Below are positions 9,123 through 17,317 of a stretch of 64,000 nucleotides of DNA, piece by piece. Within the stretch, counting starts at the first letter, position 1, and the number at the start of each line of letters is the position of its first letter. The stretch covers positions 3,410,001 to 3,474,000 of the forward strand of contig NZ_CP028324.1 of assembly GCF_003028855.1 (NCBI RefSeq), in the 5' to 3' direction. The position numbers and the translations under genes are program-made. The notes beneath the pieces are model-generated. The model was not told the DNA's origin, did not search any database, and saw nothing but the letters and a program-made list of their open reading frames with translations. Source of the DNA: Pseudoduganella armeniaca (GTDB lineage Bacteria > Pseudomonadota > Gammaproteobacteria > Burkholderiales > Burkholderiaceae_D).

Positions 9123-10052
9123 ATGGAAGCCATGACCGCCGTTGCACCCGCACCCGCCGCCAGCCCGATCATCCTCGATGAGCGCAGCCAGAAGACCGTG
9201 CGCACGTTGATCAACGCCTCGCACCGCAACCTCCTGTTCCTGGACAAGGTCGTCGACTGGGAGACCGGCATCGATTTCACCAAGCTGCCCAAGCTGGCCG
9301 AGTCGAGCTGGATCTACGGCACCGAATACTGGGACATGCTGACGCCCGAGCAGCGCAACGAGGTGCTGTGGCTGGAGACGGGCCGCGACGTGTCGTACTT
9401 CATCTGGCTGGAACAAACGCTGCCCGAGCTGTACGTCGGCTACGTCAACAAGTACCACGGCACGCTGGCCGACGAGGTACGCGAATACATGCTGGTGTTC
9501 TCGCGCGAGGAAATCGTGCACACGCTGATGTTCCGGCGCTACCTGCAGGCAGCCAAGCTGAAGATGTGGAGCCACCCGGAGAATATCCCCAACTATTCGG
9601 CGTTCGAAAATCAGCTGGCCGGGCGCCATCCGGTCTACGGCGTGTGCTGGAACCTGCTGATCGAGTGGTTCGCCGAGCTCAATTCGATCTACGCGACGCA
9701 GACCGACGCGATCGACCCGCTGACGCGCAAGATGTTCCGCGAGCACCACACCGAGGAGACGCGCCATATCGCGTTTGCCCGCACCGTTTGCGAGAACTAC
9801 TTCGCCACCGCGCCAAAAGCGGAGATGGACGAGATGTGCGCCTTCTTCCGCAAGGGCTACGGCTTCCTGCTGGCCGAGTACAGCTACATGCCGGAGATCG
9901 CGCGCCACACGTCGTTCCACTTCCCGATCCAGCCGGACGACAAGGCGGCCATCGAGGCCGTGCGCAATTCGCCCAACAACCGGCGCCTGAACGCGGAGCG
10001 CTTCCGCGACGTGCACGACTGGTGCGTGAAGTACAACATCATCGACGCGTGA
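9123..10052 (+). CDS. AurF-like diiron oxygenase
   Basis: 309-residue protein with the metal-ligand pattern of the AurF/CmlI non-haem diiron N-oxygenase family: EExxH at residues 129-133, Glu in EWFAE near 181, and H208-x3-E212-x2-H215. Characterised members oxidise arylamines to nitro groups, and others hydroxylate or desaturate. A Shine-Dalgarno AAGGAGA precedes the ATG. The neighbours (CoA ligase, crotonase, thioesterase, fatty-acid-isomerase-like flavoprotein) suggest an acyl chain or acyl-CoA substrate here, which is an inference. The stop overlaps a possible GTG start of the next gene. Confidence 0.82.
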   Translation: MEAMTAVAPAPAASPIILDERSQKTVRTLINASHRNLLFLDKVVDWETGIDFTKLPKLAESSWIYGTEYWDMLTPEQRNEVLWLETGRDVSYFIWLEQTLPELYVGYVNKYHGTLADEVREYMLVFSREEIVHTLMFRRYLQAAKLKMWSHPENIPNYSAFENQLAGRHPVYGVCWNLLIEWFAELNSIYATQTDAIDPLTRKMFREHHTEETRHIAFARTVCENYFATAPKAEMDEMCAFFRKGYGFLLAEYSYMPEIARHTSFHFPIQPDDKAAIEAVRNSPNNRRLNAERFRDVHDWCVKYNIIDA

Positions 10053-10072
10053 GCGCCATGCCGGAGACCTTC

Positions 10073-10858
10073 ATGCTCGACATCCTAGCCCACGATGCCG
10101 GCATCACCGAGCTGCGCATCGCCCGTCCTCCCATCAACCTGATCGACGTCGGCGTGCTGCGCGCGCTGCGCCAGGCCCTGGCGCAGGCGCGCGACAGCGG
10201 CCAGCGCGGCGTGCTGCTGTCCGGCACGCCCGGCGTGTTCTCGGCCGGCGTCGATATCGCCGCGCTGCTGGACGGCGACCGTGCCGACGTGCGCACCTAC
10301 TGGGAGCAGGTGTTCCTGCTGGCGGCCGAGATGGCGCGTTCGCCCGTGCCCATCTTCGCCGCCATCACCGGCCACTGCATGGCCGCCGGCGCGCTGCTGG
10401 CCGTGTTCTGCGACTACCGCGTGATGGCGCGCGGCGCCTGGCACGTCGGCCTGAACGAAGTGCGGGTCGGCGTCGCGCTGCCGGAATGCTTCCATTACGC
10501 GGTGCGGCGGGTGGTGGGCGCGCTGAACGCCGAGCGGCTGCTGGTGTTCGGCCGCATGCTCAACCCGGGGCAGGCGCTGGACATGGGCCTGGTGGACGAA
10601 CTGGCCGAGCCGGCCCTGGTGGTCGACACGGCCGCCAGCCGCCTGCGCGAACTGCTGGCGTTGCCGCGGCGCGGCATGTTCGAGACCCGCGCGATCGCCC
10701 GCAACGACCTGGCCAGCCAGTTCGCCGACGTCGACGCGTTGCCGCTGGAGGCGTTCGTCGAGGCCTTCCTGCAGCCGGAAACGCAGGCGGTGCTGCGCCA
10801 CGTCGCCGGCCACGCCCGGCGTCAGGCAGCGGCCAGCGCCGAAGCGGTCGCCGGCTGA
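10073..10858 (+). CDS. enoyl-CoA hydratase/isomerase (crotonase) family protein
   Basis: About 261 residues with a crotonase fold. The oxyanion-hole segments are seen as FSAGVDIAAL and GHCMAAGALLAVFCDYRVM, followed by NEVRVGVALP, which resembles the isomerase-type active-site loop more than a classic hydratase. GGAG at 10063-10066 favours ATG 10073; ATG 10058 and GTG 10049 are in-frame alternatives. The stop overlaps the next start as TGATG. It may hydrate or isomerise the acyl-CoA handled by this operon. Confidence 0.83.
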   Translation: MLDILAHDAGITELRIARPPINLIDVGVLRALRQALAQARDSGQRGVLLSGTPGVFSAGVDIAALLDGDRADVRTYWEQVFLLAAEMARSPVPIFAAITGHCMAAGALLAVFCDYRVMARGAWHVGLNEVRVGVALPECFHYAVRRVVGALNAERLLVFGRMLNPGQALDMGLVDELAEPALVVDTAASRLRELLALPRRGMFETRAIARNDLASQFADVDALPLEAFVEAFLQPETQAVLRHVAGHARRQAAASAEAVAG

Positions 10859-11418
10859 TGAACCTGTACTGGCGCCTGCTGCTGGTCTGGCTGGGTGCGC
10901 GGCGCAAGCCGCGCATCCGGCTGGGCGAGACGATCGAACTGGGCCTGACGGTGCTGCCGAACGACCTGGATCTGAACGGCCATATGAACAACGGACGCTA
11001 CCTGACCATCGTCGACCTGGCGCTGGTCGAGTACATGACCCGGGCCGGCTTCGTCGGCCCGGCGTTGCGCCAGCGCTGGCGGCCCATGATGACGGGCTCG
11101 ATGATCGCGTTCCGCCGCGCCCTCAAGCCGCTGCGCCGCTATACCCTGCGCTTCGCCATCGACTGCTGGGACGAGCGCTGGGCCTACGTGCGGTTCGAAT
11201 TCGTGCATGCCGGCCGGGTGGTCGCCGCCGGCCACGGCCGCGGCGGCATCGTCGGGCCGCAGGGCGTCGTCGGCAGCGCCGAGATGTGCCGGGTGCTGGG
11301 CGCCGATCCCGTTTCGCCACCGGTACCGGCGCCGCTGGCCGCCTGGATCGAGGCCGACCGGCTGCTGCGCGCCAGCCACGAGGCGGCCACGCCTTATCCA
11401 CGACAGGAGACTGCATGA
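10858..11418 (+). CDS. hotdog-fold acyl-CoA thioesterase (4HBT-like)
   Basis: 186-residue hotdog-fold protein with the DLDLNGHMNNGRYL block at about residues 40-53, typical of 4-hydroxybenzoyl-CoA-thioesterase-like and THEM6-like enzymes, where the Asp and His/Asn region forms the active site. It has an N-terminal hydrophobic stretch (YWRLLLVWLGA) that could associate with the membrane. It overlaps both neighbours (TGATG upstream, ATGA downstream), which shows tight translational coupling. Likely role: release of the finished acid from CoA. Confidence 0.8.
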   Translation: MNLYWRLLLVWLGARRKPRIRLGETIELGLTVLPNDLDLNGHMNNGRYLTIVDLALVEYMTRAGFVGPALRQRWRPMMTGSMIAFRRALKPLRRYTLRFAIDCWDERWAYVRFEFVHAGRVVAAGHGRGGIVGPQGVVGSAEMCRVLGADPVSPPVPAPLAAWIEADRLLRASHEAATPYPRQETA

Positions 11419-12689
11419 AACGAAGCGATCCGATCGCCGTCGTCGGCGCGGGCCCGGCCGGGCTGTGCGCCGCCGACACGCTGCGCCAGCTGGGCTATAC
11501 CAACGTCACCGTGTTAGAGGCCGAGCAGCGGGTCGGCGGCAAGGTCTGTTCCGTGGCCACGCCGGCCGGCATCGTCGAGATGGGCGCCGTGCTGGCGTCA
11601 AGCGAGTGCGAGCTGGTGCTGGGATTGGCGCGCCGCTTCGCCATTCCGTACGCGGCGTACCCGGTGCCGCAACACTACCTGGACGAACAGGGGCGGCGCC
11701 ATGACGCCGCCGGCTTCCTGGCCAGCCGCTACGACGGGCCGACCATCGCCCGTGCCGTTGCTGCCTATGCCGACCAGCTTGCGCGCTGCGCGGCACTGGG
11801 CGACAGCGACCTGGCGGCCCTCGACGACGACCTGCACCTGCCGTTCGACCGTTACGCCGCGCTGCACGGCTTCACGCCGGTGGCGGAGCTGGCGCGCGGC
11901 GCTCTGGTGGGTTTCGGCTACGGCTACTACGAGAGCGTGCCGGCCTGCTATTACATGAAGCTGATCGGCTGGCTGCTGCGCCCGGACGGGCAGGGCGGCC
12001 TGCGCCCCGGCGAATTGTTCATGTTCCCGCAGGGCTTCCAGGGCTTGTGGGAAGCGCTGGCGCGGGAGCACGACGTGCGCCTCGGCACGCCGGTGACGGC
12101 GCTGCGGCGCATCGCGGACGGTCGCGTCAGCATCACGGCCGGTGGCGTCCAGTACGAGGTCGCGGCGGCGATCGTGGCCGCGCCGCTGCACACGGTGGCC
12201 GCCTTCATGACCTTGACGGACGCCGAGCGCGCCCTGTTCGGCCAATTGCGCAGCCACCGCTACGTGGTCAGCGCGTTTGCCGCCACGGGCCTGGCCACCG
12301 GCGAATTCCTGTTCCTGCACGAGAACGAGGTGGCGGCGCGCTGCGGCCACATGAACGCCTGGGCCAATCGCAACCCGGCGCTGCCGATGTACCTCGGCTG
12401 GCAACTGGCGCCCCGGACGGCATCGGACGAGGCGCTGACCGCGCTGCTGGCCGACGACGTGGCGCGGCAGGGCGGGCGGCTGGAGCGGGTGGCGTTGCGG
12501 CGCGAATGGGACTACTTCCCGCACGTGGACAGCGCCGCGCTGGGGCAGCGATTCTTCGAGCAGGTCGCGGCCCTGCAGGGCGCCGGGCAGGTCTGGTACG
12601 CGGGCGGCGCCTTGCACTTCGAAACCGTCGAGCACAGTGCGCGCCAAGCGCGCGCGCTGGTGCGGCGCGCCTTCGCGGATTGCCGGTGA
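11415..12689 (+). CDS. FAD-dependent oxidoreductase resembling polyenoic fatty acid isomerase
   Basis: 424-residue flavoprotein of the amine-oxidase-like superfamily. The dinucleotide motif GAGPAG is at residues 11-16, followed by the VGGK and EMGA blocks. The blocks LPFDRYAALHGF, GFGYGYY and YFPHV (367-371), and the final YAGG, closely resemble in order and wording those of PAI, the Cutibacterium acnes isomerase that makes conjugated linoleic acid and is also 424 residues. That comparison is from memory and unaligned. As last gene of the operon it could isomerise or conjugate double bonds in the acyl product. A generic flavin oxidase is the fallback. Confidence 0.8.
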   Translation: MKRSDPIAVVGAGPAGLCAADTLRQLGYTNVTVLEAEQRVGGKVCSVATPAGIVEMGAVLASSECELVLGLARRFAIPYAAYPVPQHYLDEQGRRHDAAGFLASRYDGPTIARAVAAYADQLARCAALGDSDLAALDDDLHLPFDRYAALHGFTPVAELARGALVGFGYGYYESVPACYYMKLIGWLLRPDGQGGLRPGELFMFPQGFQGLWEALAREHDVRLGTPVTALRRIADGRVSITAGGVQYEVAAAIVAAPLHTVAAFMTLTDAERALFGQLRSHRYVVSAFAATGLATGEFLFLHENEVAARCGHMNAWANRNPALPMYLGWQLAPRTASDEALTALLADDVARQGGRLERVALRREWDYFPHVDSAALGQRFFEQVAALQGAGQVWYAGGALHFETVEHSARQARALVRRAFADCR

Positions 12690-12731
12690 CGGGCGCGCAC
12701 GCCTGAGCGCGCAGCCGCGAGGACGGCGCGG

Positions 12732-12737
12732 TACAAT
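12732..12737 (+). promoter_or_regulatory. candidate -10 box (TACAAT) of the hybrid kinase gene
   Basis: TACAAT 33 bp upstream of the kinase start. The same gTACAATT wording occurs upstream of the NTF2-like gene near 15150, which supports both as -10 elements. No clear -35 was seen. Confidence 0.35.
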
Positions 12738-12770
12738 TTCTCCACCAAAATCGGCGTGGAGACGAGCCGT

Positions 12771-15098
12771 ATGTTCAGAAATCGCGGCCTGCTGCGCGCA
12801 CTGGCCGAGTTGTCGCCGCGCGCGCGCTTCGCCTGGGCCGCGCTGCTGGCCCTCGCGGTGCTGGCCGGCCAGGTGCTGCTGCGCAGCGTGGACGAGGGCA
12901 AGGTACCGTTCCTGCTCTTCAATCCCGCCATCGTGTTCGCGGCCGCCGCCTTCGGCATCTGGCCCGCCATGCTGGTGTACGGCACCGGGCTGCTGTTCGG
13001 CCTGCACGTATTCATGTCCGCCGCGCTGACGCTGGCGGGACCGCAGCGGGCCGCCCTGCTGGCGTATGCGGTGATGGGCTTCGTCTATATCTACCTGGGC
13101 CAGCTGGGGCGCATCTATGCCGGCCGCGCGATGCGGGCCGAGCGCCAACTGGTGGCGGACCGGCTGGCGCAGAGCGAGGCCCGGCGCGCCTATCTGCACG
13201 ACCTGCTGCTGCAGGCGCCCGGCTTCGTGGCCGTGCTGCGCGGGCCGGAACACGTGATCGAACTGACCAACGAGGCCTTCGACGAGCTGGTGGGCCGGCG
13301 CGACCTGACCGGGCGGGTGTTCCGCGCGGCGGTGCCTGAGCTGGCCGGGCAGGCGCTGATGGCGCACCTGGACGAAGCCTTCCGCACCGGTGGCCGCTAC
13401 AGCGCGCGCGATACCGAGGTGCTGGTGCGCCCCGCTCCCGGCGCCGCACCGCGCACCCACTTCATCGATTTCGCGCTGCAACCGACCAACACAGGCGCCG
13501 AGGTCACGGGTGTGTTCATCGCCGGGGTCGACGTCACGGCGCGCAAGCTGGCGCGCGACGCGCTGCTCCTGAACGAGGAGCGGCTGAAGGATGGCCTGCA
13601 GGCCGCGCGCATGGCCGTGTGGGACTGCGACCTGGCAACGGAACAGGTCCATTTTTCCGACAGCGCCGTGGCGATCTTCGGCGCCAGCCTGGACGTGCTG
13701 CGCCAGCCCTGGCACCTGCTGCATCCGGACGACGTGCCGCGCCTGCGGCTGGCGCGCGAGCGCGCATTGGCCGAGCGCGGCACCTACCTCGAGACGGTGC
13801 GGGCACGCCGGGCCGACACCGGCGCCGAGCTGTGGATCGAGGTGCGCGGCCGGGTGCTGACGGACCAGGCCGGGGTGCCGCGCACCCTGCGCGGCGTGAC
13901 CATCGACGTGACCTTGCGCCATGTGGCCGAGCTGGGGCTGCGCGAGGCGGAACGCCGCAAGGACGAGTTCCTGGCCATGCTGGCGCACGAGCTGCGCAAC
14001 CCGCTGGCGCCGATCAGCGCCGCCGCCACGATGCTGCAGCACCCCGGGGCGACGCCGCCCCAGGTGGAGCGCGCCAGCGCCATCATCGGCCGCCAGGCCG
14101 CGCACATGGTGCGGCTGGTGGACGACCTGCTCGACGCGGCCCGCATCAGCCGCGGCAAGGTGGAGCTGCGATACGAGCCGTTCGACCTGGCGTTGTCGGT
14201 GGAGGATGCGGTCGAGCAGGTGAGGCCACTGCTGGAACGCAAGGGCCACGTGCTGACGGTGCGAGGCTCGCCCCAGCCGCTGCCGGTCGACGGCGACCGG
14301 GCCCGCCTGACACAGGTCGTGGCGAACCTGCTGAACAACGCGGCGCGCTACACGCCGGACGGCGGCGCCATCGAGGTGGCGCTGGCCGCCAGCGCCACCA
14401 GCGTGCACGTGACGGTCAGCGACAACGGCTGCGGCATCGCGCCGGCGTTGCTGCCGGGCGTGTTCGACATGTTCACCCAGGGCCAGCGCGGCCGCGATCG
14501 CACCCAGGGCGGGCTGGGCATCGGCCTGGCCATCGTGCACGGCCTGGTGCGCATGCATGGCGGCCGCGTCGCCGCGTTCAGCGACGGCGCCGGGCAGGGC
14601 GCCCGCTTCGAGGTGACGCTGCCGCTGGCACTGCCGCGAGCGGGCGGCGCGGCGCTGTCGCCCCACGGCGCCGCGGCACGCCAGGGCCCGCAGGAAGGGC
14701 CGCCGCCCGGGACGACGGTCCTGGTCGTCGATGACAACCGCGATGCCGCCGATACGCTGGCGGCCCTGTTGCACAGCCACGGCATGCATTGCACGGTCGA
14801 ATACGGCGCGGTGGCGGCGCTGCAGCGCGCCGTGCGCGAGCGCCCGCGCGTGTGCATTCTCGATATCGGGTTGCCCGACATGGACGGGATCGAACTGGCC
14901 CGCCAGCTGCGCCAGCGCCTGGACGGGCCGTTGCTGCTGCTCGCGCAGTCCGGCTATGGCCAGGCGCACGACCGCGCCGCCGGGCTGGCGGCGGGCTTCG
15001 ACCACTACTTCGTCAAGCCGGTGGCACTCGAGACGCTGCTGGCCGTGCTGGCGCAGGCCTTGCAGCCGGGCGCCGCGCAGGCGCTGGCCGAGCCCTGA
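12771..15098 (+). CDS. hybrid sensor histidine kinase / response regulator
   Basis: 775-residue membrane sensor. Several N-terminal hydrophobic spans (residues about 15-110) are followed by two PAS-like sensor modules, then a HisKA H-box (DEFLAMLAHELRNPL) with phospho-acceptor His406. The ATPase domain follows with N-box LLNNAARYTPDGG and G-boxes DNGCGIAP and GLGIGLAIV. A C-terminal receiver domain (VLVVDDNRD) has phospho-acceptor Asp698. No output domain is present, so a partner regulator elsewhere is needed. ATG 12771, preceded by GGAG, is preferred over GTG 12756. Confidence 0.9.
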   Translation: MFRNRGLLRALAELSPRARFAWAALLALAVLAGQVLLRSVDEGKVPFLLFNPAIVFAAAAFGIWPAMLVYGTGLLFGLHVFMSAALTLAGPQRAALLAYAVMGFVYIYLGQLGRIYAGRAMRAERQLVADRLAQSEARRAYLHDLLLQAPGFVAVLRGPEHVIELTNEAFDELVGRRDLTGRVFRAAVPELAGQALMAHLDEAFRTGGRYSARDTEVLVRPAPGAAPRTHFIDFALQPTNTGAEVTGVFIAGVDVTARKLARDALLLNEERLKDGLQAARMAVWDCDLATEQVHFSDSAVAIFGASLDVLRQPWHLLHPDDVPRLRLARERALAERGTYLETVRARRADTGAELWIEVRGRVLTDQAGVPRTLRGVTIDVTLRHVAELGLREAERRKDEFLAMLAHELRNPLAPISAAATMLQHPGATPPQVERASAIIGRQAAHMVRLVDDLLDAARISRGKVELRYEPFDLALSVEDAVEQVRPLLERKGHVLTVRGSPQPLPVDGDRARLTQVVANLLNNAARYTPDGGAIEVALAASATSVHVTVSDNGCGIAPALLPGVFDMFTQGQRGRDRTQGGLGIGLAIVHGLVRMHGGRVAAFSDGAGQGARFEVTLPLALPRAGGAALSPHGAAARQGPQEGPPPGTTVLVVDDNRDAADTLAALLHSHGMHCTVEYGAVAALQRAVRERPRVCILDIGLPDMDGIELARQLRQRLDGPLLLLAQSGYGQAHDRAAGLAAGFDHYFVKPVALETLLAVLAQALQPGAAQALAEP

Positions 15099-15197
15099 CA
15101 GGGCCGGCGCACGGTTGCGCGGCGCCATGCGACGCCGGGTTGACTGCGCAGTACAATTCCTGCCAGGCGGGCCGCATGGCCGGCCAGGAGGGGAATC

Positions 15198-15743
15198 ATG
15201 GCGCGCTCGCCCGCATTGCCGTCTCTGCTGTACCGTGCCGCCTGCGGCGCGCTGCTGCTGCTTGCCCTGGCGCCGTGCACGGCTGCCAGCCGGCTGGTGC
15301 GCCCGCCGGTGCAGGACACGCCGGCCGCGGTGGGCGCCAACCCGGCCGGCCCCAACGCCGCCGCGCTGGACGCCGTCTGGGCCGCCGAGCAGGAATGGCT
15401 GCAGGCGATGCGGCGCGGCGACACGGCGGCCCTGCGGCGCCTGCTGTCGAGCGACCATGTCCACGTCGGCACCAATGGCCGCCTGCGCCATAAATCCGAG
15501 CTGCTGCTGGCGCTGCAGCGCGGCCAGGTGCGCTTCCTGACCTACGACGTGACCAGCTACGACATCCGCATCACCGGCAGCGCGGCCATCGTCAGCGGCA
15601 CCTATCACGCCCAGCTGGAGCGCCTGGGCGTGCGCGAGGTCTCGCAGGGGCGCTACCTGCGGGTCTGGGTGCGCGACGAGAGCGGCTGGCGCCTGATGGC
15701 ACACCAGCTCACGGCCGGCACGGTGCCGCGCGGGCGTCCATGA
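15198..15743 (+). CDS. secreted NTF2-like (DUF4440/SnoaL) protein
   Basis: 181 residues: a signal peptide of about 30 residues (LLLLALAPCTAAS), then an NTF2-like fold segment with AAEQEWLQAMRRGDTAALRRL, DHVHVGTNGRL and a C-terminal GWRLMAHQ strand typical of DUF4440 proteins. The family includes small-molecule-binding and steroid-isomerase-like proteins, but no catalytic role can be assigned. AGGAGGGG just upstream of ATG 15198 is a strong ribosome site. Confidence 0.8.
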   Translation: MARSPALPSLLYRAACGALLLLALAPCTAASRLVRPPVQDTPAAVGANPAGPNAAALDAVWAAEQEWLQAMRRGDTAALRRLLSSDHVHVGTNGRLRHKSELLLALQRGQVRFLTYDVTSYDIRITGSAAIVSGTYHAQLERLGVREVSQGRYLRVWVRDESGWRLMAHQLTAGTVPRGRP

Positions 15744-15808
15744 TGCAGGGCGCGCACGCTTGGCGTAGCGCGTTGCAGCGGCGGGCCGATCAATGACATA
15801 CTGCCAAC

Positions 15809-16458
15809 ATGGATCCCGCCGAAATGCCTGCCGACACCCATGTCGAATCCCCCGCCGTCGCGCCGGCGGACCCGCGCCTGCTCACGCGGCAGCGCCGGCG
15901 CGCCCTCTGGCTCGCCGGCACGCTGGCGGCGCTGGCCGTTGTCGGCAGCGCCGCCTGGCTCGTCAACGTGGTGACCACGGAGCGCACCTTGCATGCGGTC
16001 ACCAGCGCGCCCCTGCCGGCCTTGCCCGGGCCGTCGCCGGAGCCGGCCTCACCGGAGTCTCCTGCTGGCGCGCCGCTCCAAACCGCACCTGTCGCCGCGG
16101 CTGCGGCGGGGCGGCAGTGCTGGCGGCCGCCGCGCCGCCCGCGCCAGCCCTGCCGGCGCCGTCAGCGCCACGGCCGGCGCAGCCGCCTGCAACACCCGCA
16201 ACACCCGCAACACCCGCCGCGAGCGCGGCTGTGGCAGACGAGGTGGCCACGCAACCGGTGCGCCAGGCATCGAAGGCGCGCAAGGGCAGCAAGCGCGCGG
16301 CCGCGCGCCGGGTGGCCAAGCGCACGCCGGACAGCGCGACGTTCCGCCGCTGCCCGCCGCTGGGCCAGGCCGGCGCCGTCATGTGCCGCTGGCATATCTG
16401 CAATGGCGGCGCCGGCAAGGAAGCGGTTTGCCGGCCCTATCTCGAACGCCGGCCCTGA
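15809..16458 (+). pseudogene. frameshifted single-span membrane protein with Cys4 motif (paralog 2)
   Basis: The reading frame from ATG 15809 encodes a short N-terminus and one membrane span (WLAGTLAALAVVGSAAWLV). It then loses frame near 16108-16111. The downstream frame continues as an Ala/Pro linker and ends with C-x10-C-R-x3-C-x9-C, the motif of the genes at 5297 and 19754. Restoring one G to the GGGG run joins the two frames exactly, which predicts about 216 residues. A 9-bp repeat at 16192-16221 encodes repeated Ala-Thr-Pro in the linker. Whether the lost base is real or a sequencing error is unresolved. It converges with fdhD with only 4 bp between stops. Confidence 0.65.
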
Positions 16459-16462
16459 GCGC

Positions 16463-17317
16463 TCACGTCGCGGCGGCGAGGCGCTGCGGGTGGCTGTACA
16501 ACACGTAGCGGTCGTCGCGCACGAAGCCGGCCAGCGTGACGCCGGCGCGCTCGGCCAAGCGCACCGCCAGCGCTGTCGGTGCCGACACCGCCGCCAGCAG
16601 GCCGATCCCGGCGCGCGCCGCCTTCTGCACCATCTCGTAGCTGGCCCGGCTCGTGACGACGGCAAAGCCGCCTTCGGCCAGCGCGCCGCTGCGTGCCACC
16701 GCGCCGACCAGCTTGTCCAGTGCGTTGTGGCGTCCCACGTCCTCGCGCAGGCAGGTCAGCGTGCCGTCCGGCGCGGCCCAGCCGGCGGCGTGGGTGCCGC
16801 CCGTGGCATGGTGCAGGTGCTGGCGTGAGGCCAGTTGCGCCATCGCGCGGCGCAGCGCGGCCGGTTGCAGCACCGCTCCGGGCGCCGGCGCGGGCAGGGC
16901 GCGGCAAGGCGCCACGTCGGCCGTGTCGTCGCCGAAGCGGCGCAGGCTCTCCACGCCGCACAGCCCGCAGCCGGTACGGCCGGTGCGCGCCCTCCGGTCC
17001 TGCTTCAGCCGCGCCAGCGCGCCGGCCGCCACCTGCATGGCGACGACGATGCCGGCGCCATCCTGTTCGATCTCGATGTCGTGGATGTCGCGCGGATGCC
17101 GCACGATGCGTTCGGCCAGCGAGAAGCCGAGCGCGAAGTCTTCCAGGTCGGCCGGCGAGGCCAGCATGACGGCATGGCTGATGCCGTTGTAGACCAGGGC
17201 GACGGGTACCTCGTCCGGCACCACCTCGGTCAGCGCGGCCAGGTGGCCGCCGCGCCAGGCTTGCGCCGCCACGCTGCAGGCGCCGGCCGGCAGGAGTTGG
17301 CGGGCGTCAAGGTTCAT
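16463..17317 (-). CDS. fdhD: FdhD, formate dehydrogenase sulfurtransferase
   Basis: 284-residue FdhD family protein. It transfers sulfur from a cysteine desulfurase to the molybdenum cofactor for formate-dehydrogenase-type enzymes. The functional cysteine pair is C117-x2-C120 in GRTGCGLCG. Other family blocks are EDFALGFSLAE, REDVGRHNALDKLVG and SRASYEMVQKAA. The ATG overlaps the stop of the upstream molybdopterin oxidoreductase (ATGA), so the two are translationally coupled, as expected for an enzyme and its maturation factor. Confidence 0.95.
   Translation of the reverse strand: MNLDARQLLPAGACSVAAQAWRGGHLAALTEVVPDEVPVALVYNGISHAVMLASPADLEDFALGFSLAERIVRHPRDIHDIEIEQDGAGIVVAMQVAAGALARLKQDRRARTGRTGCGLCGVESLRRFGDDTADVAPCRALPAPAPGAVLQPAALRRAMAQLASRQHLHHATGGTHAAGWAAPDGTLTCLREDVGRHNALDKLVGAVARSGALAEGGFAVVTSRASYEMVQKAARAGIGLLAAVSAPTALAVRLAERAGVTLAGFVRDDRYVLYSHPQRLAAAT

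Noticed and set aside
11598..15704. 1368-codon open frame on the minus strand
   Set aside because: It spans the flavoprotein, kinase and NTF2-like genes in antisense and its translation has no domain pattern.
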